Origin: Lachnospiraceae bacterium | GTDB taxonomy: Bacteria > Bacillota > Clostridia > Lachnospirales > Lachnospiraceae | Assembly: GCA_022800815.1 (NCBI GenBank) | Contig: JAAWRC010000012.1 | Span: 25,444-89,443 of the forward strand | DNA: 64,000 bases | Direction of reading: 5' to 3' | Shown: in pieces, positions 40,113 to 49,922 of the stretch | Layout: every line of letters starts with the position of its first letter | Position numbering within the stretch: the stretch's first letter is position 1 | Program-made: the position numbers and the translations under genes | The notes under the pieces: model-generated | Databases searched by the model: none | Seen by the model: the letters and a program-made list of their open reading frames with translations, nothing else | Told to the model about the DNA's origin: nothing

Positions 40113-41288
40113 ATGCGGGAAGAGCATGATCTGAATACGATACCGGTCGGACCCTTGGGGTTGATCCCCATCGACGGGTGCCAGGAGCTTGGAAGGAAGG
40201 TGGATGCCTACCTGGTGGAGTGGCGGAGGCAGCGCCAGAACGAGCATAAGACATCATTGGTTTTTTCGGAGTATGAAAAGGACAGCTATATCATTGAAAG
40301 CCATGTTCCGAGGTTCGGGACGGGCGAGGCCAAGGGGGTCATTGACAAGTCGGTCCGGGGCGACGACCTGTTCATCATGGTGGACGTCTGCAACCACAGC
40401 CTGACCTATTCTCTCTGCGGCCGGGTCAATCATATGTCGCCTGACGATCATTTTCAGAATTTGAAGCGGATTATCGCCGCCGTGGGCGGGAAGGCGAGAC
40501 GGATCACGGTGCTCATGCCTTTCCTGTATGAGAGCAGGCAGCACAAGAGGAACGGCAGGGAGTCTCTGGACTGTGCGCTGGCACTTCAGGAGCTCGTCCA
40601 CATGGGCGTGGACCATATCATCACCTTTGATGCCCATGACCAGCGGGTGCAGAATGCGATTCCGCTGAAGGGCTTTGAGACGGTGCAGCCGATCTACCAG
40701 TTTATCAAGCACCTTTTGCTCCACGAGCGGAACCTGTCCGTCGACAGCGAGCACATGATGGTGATCAGTCCGGACGAAGGAGGCATGGCGAGGGCCATTT
40801 ATTTTGCCAACGTGCTGGGGCTGGACGTGGGCATGTTTTACAAGAGGAGGGATTACGCCAGGATCGTGGACGGGAAGAACCCGATCGTGGCTCATGAATT
40901 TCTGGGTGCGTCGGTGGAGGGAAAGGACGTCATCATCATTGACGACATGATTTCTTCCGGGGACAGCATGCTGGACGTGGCGAGGGAGTTGAAAGGGAGG
41001 AAGGCCAGAAAGGTGTTTATCTGTTCCACCTTCGGGCTGTTCACCGGAGGCCTCGCAAAGTTCGACGAGTACTACGAGGCGGGGCTGATCGACCGGATGC
41101 TGACCACCAACCTGGTCTACCAGACGCCGGAGCTTTTGGCGAAGCCCTACTATGTCAATGTGGACATGAGCAAGTACATTGCCCTTCTGGTGGATTACAT
41201 GAATCACGACGTTTCCCTGAACCAGCTTTTGAATCCCACCGGGAGGATCAACCGGTTTCTCGAAAAATACAGAAACGGAGAGCTCTGA
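40113..41288 (+). CDS. prs: Ribose-phosphate pyrophosphokinase
   Basis: PRPP synthase motifs ITVLMPFLYESRQHKRNGRESLDCALALQELVHMGVDHIITFDAHDQ, DVIIIDDMISSGDSMLDVARELK. Confidence 0.88.
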   Translation: MREEHDLNTIPVGPLGLIPIDGCQELGRKVDAYLVEWRRQRQNEHKTSLVFSEYEKDSYIIESHVPRFGTGEAKGVIDKSVRGDDLFIMVDVCNHSLTYSLCGRVNHMSPDDHFQNLKRIIAAVGGKARRITVLMPFLYESRQHKRNGRESLDCALALQELVHMGVDHIITFDAHDQRVQNAIPLKGFETVQPIYQFIKHLLLHERNLSVDSEHMMVISPDEGGMARAIYFANVLGLDVGMFYKRRDYARIVDGKNPIVAHEFLGASVEGKDVIIIDDMISSGDSMLDVARELKGRKARKVFICSTFGLFTGGLAKFDEYYEAGLIDRMLTTNLVYQTPELLAKPYYVNVDMSKYIALLVDYMNHDVSLNQLLNPTGRINRFLEKYRNGEL

Positions 41289-41304
41289 CGAGCCCTCCGT
41301 TTTT
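41274..41304 (+). terminator. Terminator after prs
   Basis: ACGGAG-A-GCTC-tgac-GAGC-C-CTCCGTTTTTC. Confidence 0.7.
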
Positions 41305-41339
41305 CGACGTGAAGCAACATGTATGAAGCAATCTGGGCT

Positions 41340-43130
41340 TTATACCTCCAGGGGAACAAACTGGAAGGTGGTGCAGTCCACCAGCCCCCGGTTGGTCAGT
41401 CGGAGCTCCGGCAGACAGGCCAGTGGAATCAGGGCCATGGTCATGAAAGGGGAAGGCATGGAGCAGCCGATCTGCTTCCAGGATTCCTCCAGGCCTTCCA
41501 CCAGACGGCTCATCTCCTCGGCGGACTTGTCGTTCATCAGACCGGCGATGGGCAGGGGGACGGTGCCGAGGACCTTTCCGTTCTGGACGGCGGTCATGCC
41601 GCCGCCACAGGCGATCAGGGTGTTGGCAGCCAGGGCCATGTCCTCGTCATTGGTGCCGATGACCAGGAGGTTGTGGGCGTCGTGTGCCACGGTGGAGGCC
41701 ATGGCGCCGCAGGTGATGCCGAAACCTTTGACAAAGCCGAAGCCCTTGGTCCCGGTCTCGTGGTGCCGCTCAAAGACGACGGTCTTTAAGACGTCCTGAG
41801 CGGGATCCGATTCCAGTTTTCCGTCCCTGGCGGTCAGGGTCACGTGCCGCTCGAAGGAACCGACCTTGGCGGGAATGACCTCGATGGCCCGCACCGTCAC
41901 CTGATCTCCCCCGGCGGGGATGGCGAAGGTTTCCCTGGTGACGGTTTCGCCCACGTGCATGGAGTGGGTCGCCCATTCCGGATAGGAGTAGGGGGCGAAT
42001 TCCGTTTTCATGGAGCCGTCCTCGGCGACCAGGTTCCCATCGATCCAGACCTTTGTGACCCGCAGCTCCTCCAGGCTGTTGAGGAGGACCATGTCGGCGC
42101 ACTTTCCGGGAGCGACGCTTCCCAGCTCATGGTCCATCTGGAAGCACTGGGCGCAGTTCAGGGTGACCATCTGGATGGCGGTGACGGGGTCGACACCCTC
42201 CTCCACGGCCCGGCGGACCAGGTGGTCCAGATGTCCCAGGGCGGACAGGGTGTGAGGGTGGGTGTCGTCGGAGATCAGGACGGCGAAACGGGAATCCACC
42301 TGATGCTTCGTGACGCTCTTTACGGCTTCCCTCAGGTCATGCCATGCGGAGCCCTCCCGGAACATGGCGTACATTCCCAGGCGCATTTTTGCGAGGGCGT
42401 CCTCCTCCCTGGTGGATTCGTGGCAGCAGCGGACACCGGAGGCGACATAGGCGTTCAGTCCCTTTCCCGTCTCAGGCATGGAGTAGTGGCCGGTGACGAT
42501 CTTTCCCGCCTCCAGGGTGGCCCCGGTGATGCCGTGGGCGTGGTCGGAGGATGCGAGGATTCCGGGGAAATTCATCATCTCCCCTAGGCCGACGCATTCT
42601 TTCCAGTTCATGGTCTCCGCCACCTCCTCGGGCCCGATGAAGGAGCCGGTGTCCTCAAAGCCCGGAACGGCCGGAACGCAGGACGGGGTGGTCATCATGG
42701 CCTTGAGGGGTGTGCGTGCGGCGTCCTCCAGCATGCATTTGACTCCGGGGAGGCCCAGCACATTGCAGATCTCATGGGGGTCCATGTAGATGCCGGTGGT
42801 GCCGTGGGGAATGACGGCGCGGGCGTATTCCCCCGCACTCATCATGGAGGACTCCACATGGATATGGCCGTCCAGGAAGCCCGGCGCCAGGTACTGTCCG
42901 TCCGCATTGATCACGGCGGTGTCCGGCCCGACGCAGTGGGAGGCATCTCCCACCAGGGCGATGCGGCCGCAGGAGATGGCGACGGAAATATCCTCCTGGA
43001 TTTCATTGGTACAGACATTGACAAGCTTTGCTCCGGTGATCACCGTGTCGGCGGGAACCGTTCCCCCGGCCACGGCCGCCAGCGTCCGGCTGACTTCCCA
43101 GAGGGGCTGTTTGCAGAACATATTGATCAT
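41340..43130 (-). CDS. ade: Adenine deaminase
   Basis: GQYLAPGFLDGHIHVESSMMSAGEYARAVIPHGTTGIYMDPHEICNVLG..., full-length AdeC. Confidence 0.93.
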   Translation of the reverse strand: MINMFCKQPLWEVSRTLAAVAGGTVPADTVITGAKLVNVCTNEIQEDISVAISCGRIALVGDASHCVGPDTAVINADGQYLAPGFLDGHIHVESSMMSAGEYARAVIPHGTTGIYMDPHEICNVLGLPGVKCMLEDAARTPLKAMMTTPSCVPAVPGFEDTGSFIGPEEVAETMNWKECVGLGEMMNFPGILASSDHAHGITGATLEAGKIVTGHYSMPETGKGLNAYVASGVRCCHESTREEDALAKMRLGMYAMFREGSAWHDLREAVKSVTKHQVDSRFAVLISDDTHPHTLSALGHLDHLVRRAVEEGVDPVTAIQMVTLNCAQCFQMDHELGSVAPGKCADMVLLNSLEELRVTKVWIDGNLVAEDGSMKTEFAPYSYPEWATHSMHVGETVTRETFAIPAGGDQVTVRAIEVIPAKVGSFERHVTLTARDGKLESDPAQDVLKTVVFERHHETGTKGFGFVKGFGITCGAMASTVAHDAHNLLVIGTNDEDMALAANTLIACGGGMTAVQNGKVLGTVPLPIAGLMNDKSAEEMSRLVEGLEESWKQIGCSMPSPFMTMALIPLACLPELRLTNRGLVDCTTFQFVPLEV

Positions 43131-43331
43131 AAGATGCCTCCTGTAAAAATGATTTTACAGACAGTATAGCAGAAATGTGAGAAAGTGTAAATTTTATTTG
43201 AGTTTCTGCATTTTTTTTGTTACAGAAAATACGGAAGAAAATCGGTTCTGGCTTAGAAAAAACCGCTTTTCTTCCTGACTTCTCCGGCAGCAAAATGTGG
43301 AAACACAAATACGGAATCCGGGTGCACAAAA

Positions 43332-43358
43332 AAGAGAGCCGTCCGGCTCTCCTTTTTG
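43332..43358 (-). terminator. Terminator after cspA
   Basis: AAAAGAGAGCC-gtcc-GGCTCTCCTTTTTG with A-tract on the opposite side. Confidence 0.7.
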
Positions 43359-43374
43359 CGTCTGGTTTAATTGA

Positions 43375-43575
43375 TTACATTTTAACAACGTTGGCTGCCT
43401 GCTTGCCGCGGGCGCCCTCAACGATGTCAAAGGTTACGGACTGACCCTCGTCAAGGGTCTTGAAGCCTTCACCTGTAATTGCAGAAAAATGTACGAATAC
43501 ATCTTCGCCGCTCTCGGCAGTGATGAAGCCATAGCCTTTTTCCGAGTTAAACCATTTTACCGTACCGTTATTCAT
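43375..43575 (-). CDS. cspA: Cold shock protein
   Basis: [66 protein letters not shown]. Confidence 0.95.
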   Translation of the reverse strand: MNNGTVKWFNSEKGYGFITAESGEDVFVHFSAITGEGFKTLDEGQSVTFDIVEGARGKQAANVVKM

Positions 43576-43891
43576 ACTGGTACCTCCATTTATATAGATT
43601 TAAGGGTTACGAGCATATTTGAAAATCCACAGACTTCCCTTAAAAACAAAAAATCACATATCATTACAGATCATTTAGTAAACATAATCTCTAATAATAT
43701 GCGAACTACTCTAAATCTGTGAATACGTATTTATTATAACAGAAATTCTGGAAAATACAAGTGTTTTTTAAGAACATCCCCGTAAAAATTGAAAAAAATT
43801 TCAGCCTGTGTTATAATAGAAACGTTTGGCGGATTTTACTTCGCCGATTTTTGCAAAGAGGTTCAGAAAGAGAAAGGATGCGGACGAAAAT

Positions 43892-45115
43892 ATGATAAAA
43901 AGAGGACTGGCGGCGGCGCTTGGCCTGCTCATGGCGTGTTCCATGGCGGCCTGCGGCGGGAAGGGCGATGTAGAGACGACGCAGGCTCCGGAATCGGTAA
44001 ATGTGACGGAGGCGGAGAGTGAGCCTCAGGAGACGGAGGGGACGCCGACGGGAGAGCGGGTGATCGCACCCGAGATGCCGGAGTACGTGAGCGCCTTTGA
44101 CCTGAGCGACATTTCCGAATACGTGGAGCTGGGGGAATACAGGGGGATCGAGGTGACGGCCATGGACACGGAGGTGACCGACGAGGACGTCGAGGCGGAG
44201 CTGAAGGCCCAGGTGGAGAATGCGGCTCCCGCTTACGAGGAGGTCACGGAGGGGACGGTGGCCGAGGGCGACGTGGCCAACATCGACTTCGAAGGGAAAG
44301 TGGACGGGGAGGTCTTTCAGGGCGGCACGGGGAGCGATTTTAACCTGACCATCGGTTCCGGGCAGTTTATTTCCGGTTTTGAGGAAGGGCTGGTCGGGAA
44401 GAAGATCGGAGACACGGTGGTGCTGGACCTGAGCTTTCCGGAAGACTATTCGCTCAACCCGGACTTGGCGGGCAAGCCGGTCGAGTTCACGGTGAAGATC
44501 AATTATGTCCAGGGGGAGGCGATTCCCAACGAGTTGGATGACGCCTTCGTGGAGCGGACCACGAACGGGCAGTACGGGACCGTGGACGAATACCGGGCTT
44601 ACATGAAGAAAGAGATGTCCGAGAGCCGGGTGGAGGATGCCAGAGTCGGGAAGATTAACGGGGCCTGGGAGAAGGTGGAGGCCAACGCCACTTTTAAGAA
44701 GGAGGCGGAGGAGCTGATTCAGTACAACTACGACAGCCAGCTTTACCAGGTGGAGAGCATGGTGTCCGCATACGGCATGACCATCGAGGAATACGTGAGC
44801 GCCATGGGAACCACGCAGGAGCAGTTTGAGAAGGACATCAGGGAATATGCGGAGCAGAGCGCCAGATGGCAGCTTCTGGTGCGGGCCATCGTGGAGGCAG
44901 AAGGGCTGGAGCCGACGGATGAGGAGTATGCGAGCGGTCTGGAGCGGCTGGCCGGGGAGACGGGCTCGACCGCAGAGGCTCTGAAGAGCAATTACACGGA
45001 GATCATGCTGCGGGACATTTTGAGACAGGAGGCCGTGCAGGATTTCCTGGAGGAGACCGCCGTGGAGGTTCCGGCGAAGGAGGATCAGGCGGCCTCCGAG
45101 GAAAACGGGCAGTAA
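43892..45115 (+). CDS. Trigger factor-like FKBP peptidyl-prolyl isomerase with lipoprotein signal
   Basis: Lipobox LMACSMAACGGKG; FKBP core EGDVANIDFEGKVDGEVFQGGTGSDFNLTIGSGQFISGFEEGLVGKKIGDTVVLDLSFPEDY; trigger factor C-terminal helices. Confidence 0.85.
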   Translation: MIKRGLAAALGLLMACSMAACGGKGDVETTQAPESVNVTEAESEPQETEGTPTGERVIAPEMPEYVSAFDLSDISEYVELGEYRGIEVTAMDTEVTDEDVEAELKAQVENAAPAYEEVTEGTVAEGDVANIDFEGKVDGEVFQGGTGSDFNLTIGSGQFISGFEEGLVGKKIGDTVVLDLSFPEDYSLNPDLAGKPVEFTVKINYVQGEAIPNELDDAFVERTTNGQYGTVDEYRAYMKKEMSESRVEDARVGKINGAWEKVEANATFKKEAEELIQYNYDSQLYQVESMVSAYGMTIEEYVSAMGTTQEQFEKDIREYAEQSARWQLLVRAIVEAEGLEPTDEEYASGLERLAGETGSTAEALKSNYTEIMLRDILRQEAVQDFLEETAVEVPAKEDQAASEENGQ

Positions 45116-45144
45116 CCGGTAACGCCATATTAATATTAATGAAG

Positions 45145-45190
45145 AAACCCCTTTCTGCGGGCCGGAGAACGGACGATGGAAAGGGGTTTT
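45145..45190 (+). terminator. Terminator after the trigger factor-like gene
   Basis: AAACCCCTTTC...GGAAAGGGGTTTT. Confidence 0.65.
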
Positions 45191-45316
45191 CCATGGCATG
45201 GAAGGTCCCCCGCCTTGACAGAATTTTCCGGGGGTAATATAATTGCTAAAAGTATCAGAAAGGTATTTGACGAAGAAGCGTCACGGAAAAAAGCATCAGA
45301 AAGAGAGAAATATGCC

Positions 45317-46225
45317 ATGAGATGGGAATTTAAGAAGATCGAGTCGGAGGACGTGAAGATCCTGCCGCAGTTCTTTGCCATGCGTTCCAATAAAACCTGC
45401 GACAGCGTGTTTCTGGACAGTTTTTTGTGGAAAGATTATTATCACGTGGAGTACTGTGTCTGCGACGGCGGGAAGGCTGCGGAGTGGAAGATGAAGATCA
45501 AGGGGGAGCCCTTTGCGGCCCTGCCCCTGTGCAGGGCGGAGGATCTGCCTTACTATTTCTTTGACACGAAGAAATATTTCAACGAGGTGCTGGGGAGGAA
45601 GCTCAAAATCTATCTGGCCGACGAGGAGGCCGTGAAGATTCTGAACCTTGACCCGGAAGAGTTCGACGTGGAGGAACAGCCGGATGCGGCGGATTATCTC
45701 TATGATGGGGAGGCGCTCAGAACCTTGGCCGGAAAGAAATATCACAAGAAGAAAAATCACGTCAACGCCTTCATGAAGGAATATGCGGGCCGCTATGAGT
45801 ATAAGACCCTGGCCTGCACCGACCGGGGCGACATGTGGCGGTTTCTGGACCGGTGGCGCACCATGAAGGGCACCCAGGTGGAGGAGACCCTTGACCCGGA
45901 GGTGGAGGGCATCCACGGGATCCTGAACCAGTGCGGCCTTTTGGGGGTGCGCATGGGCGGCGTGTACGTGGACGGGCAGATGGAGGCCTTCACCATGGGA
46001 AGCTACAATGCCGCCGAGGACATGGCGGTGATTCATATTGAGAAGGCCAACCCGGAGATCCGGGGAATGTATCCCTTTATCAATCAGCAGTTTTTGATTC
46101 ATGCGTTTCCGACGGTGAAGCTGGTGAACCGGGAGGATGACGTGGGGCTTCCGGGACTCCGGAAGGCCAAACAGTCCTACAATCCCATCGGCTTCGCAAA
46201 GAAATTCCAGATTAGGGAGCGGTAA
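45317..46225 (+). CDS. DUF2156 / phosphatidylglycerol lysyltransferase-like acyltransferase
   Basis: MRWEFKKIESEDVKILPQFFAMRSNKTCDSVFLDSFLWKDYYHVEYC...EIRGMYPFINQQFLIHAFPTVKLVNREDDVGLPGLRKAKQSYNP. Confidence 0.75.
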   Translation: MRWEFKKIESEDVKILPQFFAMRSNKTCDSVFLDSFLWKDYYHVEYCVCDGGKAAEWKMKIKGEPFAALPLCRAEDLPYYFFDTKKYFNEVLGRKLKIYLADEEAVKILNLDPEEFDVEEQPDAADYLYDGEALRTLAGKKYHKKKNHVNAFMKEYAGRYEYKTLACTDRGDMWRFLDRWRTMKGTQVEETLDPEVEGIHGILNQCGLLGVRMGGVYVDGQMEAFTMGSYNAAEDMAVIHIEKANPEIRGMYPFINQQFLIHAFPTVKLVNREDDVGLPGLRKAKQSYNPIGFAKKFQIRER

Positions 46226-46248
46226 AACAGACGGGAGGGAAGCTGGCG

Positions 46249-47547
46249 ATGGAGAACGGCGGACGGGGACGGACGGCCGGGAAGACGGAGCGGGGGGAAA
46301 ACCGACGGAATGTCCGGAAGGGGCCTTGGCAGGTGCGCCTTCTTGCGGAATCGGAAAAAGCCGCATGCAGAGAGCTGTGGGAGAATATTTTTGCGGAGGA
46401 CTCCAAGGGATTCCTGGACTATTACGATGAATGGAAATACAGGGAGAACGAATGCTTCGGGATCTTTGAAAAAGGACGGCTGGTCTCCATGGCCCAGTTC
46501 AATCCCTATGAAATGCAGATAAAGGGGAGCGGACCCTTGTCCCGGACGGTGGAGAGCCGTTACGTCATAGCGGTGGCGACCGAGGAGGAATACCGTCACA
46601 GGGGCATGATGGCGGCGATTCTGAGGGAAGGCATTGGCCGGATGCGGGAGAAAGGGATGCCCTTCGTGTTCCTCATGCCGGCCGCTGAGGCCATCTACCA
46701 TCCCTTTGGATTTCGATATTTTTATGAGGGCAATTCGGGAAACCTTGCGCTTGGCGGGGCGGCCGGGACTGGGGACGGAGAAAAAAGCGGCCGGGTGGGA
46801 GCGGACCGGGAGCCGTCCGTCTGTCCGGCGGTTGCTTCGGACATTCCGGAGTTGGTGGCTTTTGCGGAGGACGTCCAGGCGGAGCTGTTTGACTGTTACA
46901 CGAGGCGGGACCGCCATTATTACGAAATGCTTTTGGCGGAGCTCGCCAGCGAGGGCGGAGGCCTGCTCCTTGTGACCGAGTCCGGGACGGACGGAAAGCT
47001 CCTGGCGACAGTCCCTTACTGGGGAACGGACCCGGTGGAGATCCGGGAGATTTTATGCCGGCCGCAGGAGAGCGAGCGGGTGCTTTTCACCCTCGGCAGA
47101 TGGTTTGGAAGCGCTCCACCCGGGAAGCGGCCGGAGCGGGCATCCGTTGCGGGGGCGTCATTTTCCATGGAGGAGAAAAAACCGGTCATCATGGGGCGGA
47201 TTGCGGACGCCGTGAGCTTTCTGGAGTTGTTCTCCGCAGAGCGGCCCGTGGAAGTTTTTCTGGATCTTGTGGATGACCTGATGGAGGAGAACGGCGGAAT
47301 CTACCGCTGGAGACTTTCGCCGGAAGGCAGCAGGGCGGAGCGTCTTGCTCCGTCCGACGGGGAGGCCCTGAGGGCGGCGGAACTGGCGGGGGGATACGGC
47401 GGGGCGGCCGGGGCTTCCTCTGTCCCGGAGGCGATTCGGACGACGGCGGCGGAGCTTTTCTCCTTCTTGATGGGATGGTCGGAGCCGGAAGGCGTACTCC
47501 GGGAGGTGCGGACGTGCCGGAAAAGCTATATCAATGAGATTGTGTGA
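46249..47547 (+). CDS. GNAT family N-acetyltransferase (Eis-like)
   Basis: ESRYVIAVATEEEYRHRGMMAAILREGIGRMREKGMPFVFLMPAAEAIYHPFGFRY; C-terminal SCP-like segment. Confidence 0.8.
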   Translation: MENGGRGRTAGKTERGENRRNVRKGPWQVRLLAESEKAACRELWENIFAEDSKGFLDYYDEWKYRENECFGIFEKGRLVSMAQFNPYEMQIKGSGPLSRTVESRYVIAVATEEEYRHRGMMAAILREGIGRMREKGMPFVFLMPAAEAIYHPFGFRYFYEGNSGNLALGGAAGTGDGEKSGRVGADREPSVCPAVASDIPELVAFAEDVQAELFDCYTRRDRHYYEMLLAELASEGGGLLLVTESGTDGKLLATVPYWGTDPVEIREILCRPQESERVLFTLGRWFGSAPPGKRPERASVAGASFSMEEKKPVIMGRIADAVSFLELFSAERPVEVFLDLVDDLMEENGGIYRWRLSPEGSRAERLAPSDGEALRAAELAGGYGGAAGASSVPEAIRTTAAELFSFLMGWSEPEGVLREVRTCRKSYINEIV

Positions 47548-47582
47548 AAACGGGTTTTGCGGGGAATGAGAGGAGGATACTT

Positions 47583-48299
47583 ATGGGAAGCATGGAAACC
47601 TTGAGAAAATGGGTTACGGAGAGCGACAACATCGTGTTTTTCGGCGGTGCGGGGGTGTCCACGGAGAGCGGGATCCCGGATTTCCGCAGCGTGGACGGCC
47701 TCTACAACCAGGAATATGATTATCCGCCGGAGACGATCTTAAGCCACAGTTTTTATCAGAGGAACACGAAGGAGTTTTATCGTTTCTATAAAAAGAAGAT
47801 GATCTGCAGGGAGGCAAAGCCCAACAAGGCCCATCTGGCGCTGGCGAAGCTGGAGGCGGAGGGAAAGCTTCGGGCGGTTATCACGCAAAATATTGACGGC
47901 CTTCACCAGATGGCCGGGAGCAAAGAGGTGCTGGAGCTCCACGGCTCGGTCCACCGGAACTTCTGCACCAGGTGCGGGAAGGGCTTTGATGCGGATTACA
48001 TCCTTACTGCGGAGGGAGTGCCCCTCTGTGACTGCGGCGGGATCATCAAGCCGGACGTGGTGCTCTACGAGGAGGGCCTGGATTACGCCACCATGCAGAA
48101 GGCGATCGCCCACATTGCGGCGGCCGAGGTCCTGATCATCGGCGGAACCTCCCTGACGGTGTACCCGGCGGCCGGGCTTGTCGATTATTACCGGGGAAAG
48201 AAGCTGGTGTTAATCAACAAGGGCGCCACGCCCATGGACGGCCGGGCGGACCTGGTGATCGCAGAGCCGATCGGGGAGACCTTGGGGATGTTTTTATGA
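47583..48299 (+). CDS. cobB: NAD-dependent protein deacylase (sirtuin)
   Basis: VFFGGAGVSTESGIPDFRS, TQNIDGLHQMAGSKEVLELHGSVHRNFCTRCGKGFD, zinc Cys pairs. Confidence 0.92.
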   Translation: MGSMETLRKWVTESDNIVFFGGAGVSTESGIPDFRSVDGLYNQEYDYPPETILSHSFYQRNTKEFYRFYKKKMICREAKPNKAHLALAKLEAEGKLRAVITQNIDGLHQMAGSKEVLELHGSVHRNFCTRCGKGFDADYILTAEGVPLCDCGGIIKPDVVLYEEGLDYATMQKAIAHIAAAEVLIIGGTSLTVYPAAGLVDYYRGKKLVLINKGATPMDGRADLVIAEPIGETLGMFL

Positions 48300-48399
48300 A
48301 CACAGAGGTAGGCAATTTCGAAATATGAAATTGCGGGAATATTCGACAAGCTTTTAGTTCCGCAATTGCCTGACACGGATGCGCAGAAAGGGAGGGCTT

Positions 48400-48603
48400 A
48401 TGGAGTTCAGGATCGGTGACATTGTGAAGCTGAAGAAACCGCACCCCTGCGGCAGCAGCGAGTGGGAGGTGACGCGGGTGGGAATGGATTTTAAACTGAA
48501 ATGCCTGGGCTGCGGCCACCTGATCATGGTGCCCCGGAAGCTGGTGGAAAAAAACTGCCGGGGCATTCGCCGAAATCCGCCGGAAACCGGGGTTTCAGGC
48601 TAA
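48400..48603 (+). CDS. DUF951 family protein
   Basis: MEFRIGDIVKLKKPHPCGSSEWEVTRVGMDFKLKCLGCGHLIMVPRKLVEKN. Confidence 0.85.
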   Translation: MEFRIGDIVKLKKPHPCGSSEWEVTRVGMDFKLKCLGCGHLIMVPRKLVEKNCRGIRRNPPETGVSG

Positions 48604-48720
48604 AAAATACTTGCAAACCGTGTCAAAACATGGTATGCTTATTATCCGTGACAACATTTCAGATTTCCTTGCTCCCCCGGAGGATCGGAGGGGCCAGAGA
48701 CCAGAAGGAGGTAAAACAGC

Positions 48721-49008
48721 ATGAACAAATATGAATTGGCGCTTGTGCTGAGTGCGAAGCTGGAGGAGGAGGAGAGGGCGGCGGCCTTGGAGAAGGCCCA
48801 GTCCTACATCACCCGTTTCGGCGGCACCATCACAAATGTGGACGAGTGGGGCAAGAAGAGACTTGCCTACGAGATCCAGAAGATGAGGGAGGGCTTCTAT
48901 TACTTCATCCAGTTCGAGTCTGATTCCAACTGCCCGAATGAAGTGGAAAATCATGTCCGCATTATGGAGCCCGTGATCAGATATCTGTGCGTAAAGCAGG
49001 AAGCGTAA
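48721..49008 (+). CDS. rpsF: 30S ribosomal protein S6
   Basis: MNKYELALVLSAKLEEEERAAALEKAQSYITRFGGTITNVDEWGKKRLAYEIQKMREGFYYFIQF. Confidence 0.95.
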   Translation: MNKYELALVLSAKLEEEERAAALEKAQSYITRFGGTITNVDEWGKKRLAYEIQKMREGFYYFIQFESDSNCPNEVENHVRIMEPVIRYLCVKQEA

Positions 49009-49029
49009 TCGGAGAAAAGAGGGGACTAC

Positions 49030-49482
49030 ATGAATAAAGTGATACTCATGGGAAGACTGACGAGGGATCCGGATGTCCGCTATTCTCAGAGCGGTCTGGC
49101 GATCGCCAGATATACTCTGGCAGTGGACAGGCGCTTTGTCAGAAGCAATGAAGGCGGTGACCAGCAGACGGCGGATTTCATCAGCTGTGTCGTGTTCGGA
49201 AAAGGTGCGGAGTTTGCGGAGAAGTATCTGCATCAGGGTACGAAAATTGCGGCGAGCGGCAGGATTCAGACCGGAAGCTATACCAACCGGGACGGTCAGA
49301 AGGTTTACACCACCGAGGTGGTCGTGGATGACCAGGAGTTTGCCGAGAGCAAGAATGCGGCGGCCCAGAGCTTGGGCGGCGGTTATCGTCAGGAGTCCAG
49401 ACCTGCGCCCAGTGCGGCCGTGGATGACGGATTTATGAATATTCCCGATGGAGTAGAGGACGAGGGTCTCCCGTTTAACTAG
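49030..49482 (+). CDS. ssb: Single-stranded DNA-binding protein
   Basis: [34 protein letters not shown]...; acidic C-terminal tip [10 protein letters not shown]. Confidence 0.95.
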   Translation: MNKVILMGRLTRDPDVRYSQSGLAIARYTLAVDRRFVRSNEGGDQQTADFISCVVFGKGAEFAEKYLHQGTKIAASGRIQTGSYTNRDGQKVYTTEVVVDDQEFAESKNAAAQSLGGGYRQESRPAPSAAVDDGFMNIPDGVEDEGLPFN

Positions 49483-49511
49483 ACATTATTCGGAATAAGG
49501 AGGTTTTAATC

Positions 49512-49775
49512 ATGGCTTACACAAAGGGCGACAGGGCAGATTCTCCCATGAAGAGGAGAGGCGGGCGCAGAAGAAAGAAGGTCTGCGTGTTCTGCGGAGA
49601 TAAAAATGGCGTGATCGATTACAAGGACGTGGCAAAGTTAAAGAGATACGTATCCGAGCGGGGCAAGATTCTTCCCAGAAGGATCACCGGCAACTGCGCA
49701 AAGCATCAGAGAGCGCTGACCGTTGCCATCAAGCGGGCGAGACATATCTCTCTCATGCCTTACACCATGGAATAA
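49512..49775 (+). CDS. rpsR: 30S ribosomal protein S18
   Basis: [63 protein letters not shown]. Confidence 0.95.
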   Translation: MAYTKGDRADSPMKRRGGRRRKKVCVFCGDKNGVIDYKDVAKLKRYVSERGKILPRRITGNCAKHQRALTVAIKRARHISLMPYTME

Positions 49776-49796
49776 GGCTCACAGACGGAATTTTAG

Positions 49797-49826
49797 GGGA
49801 ACGCCCCGGGCGGCGTTCCTTTTTTC
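49797..49826 (+). terminator. Terminator of rpsF-ssb-rpsR operon
   Basis: GGAACGCC-ccggg-CGGCGTTCCTTTTTTC. Confidence 0.85.
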
Positions 49827-49922
49827 GTGCTGTTTTGTATAAATCCTGTTTTTTCGGCGATTCTTTAAAAAAGCCCCTTTGCAGAAGACGGGGCGCAGGA
49901 GACGGAAAAGGAGGATGGTTTC

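Noticed and set aside
43811-45199. 462-aa minus-strand ORF
   Set aside because: Antisense to the trigger factor-like gene; no domain signature.
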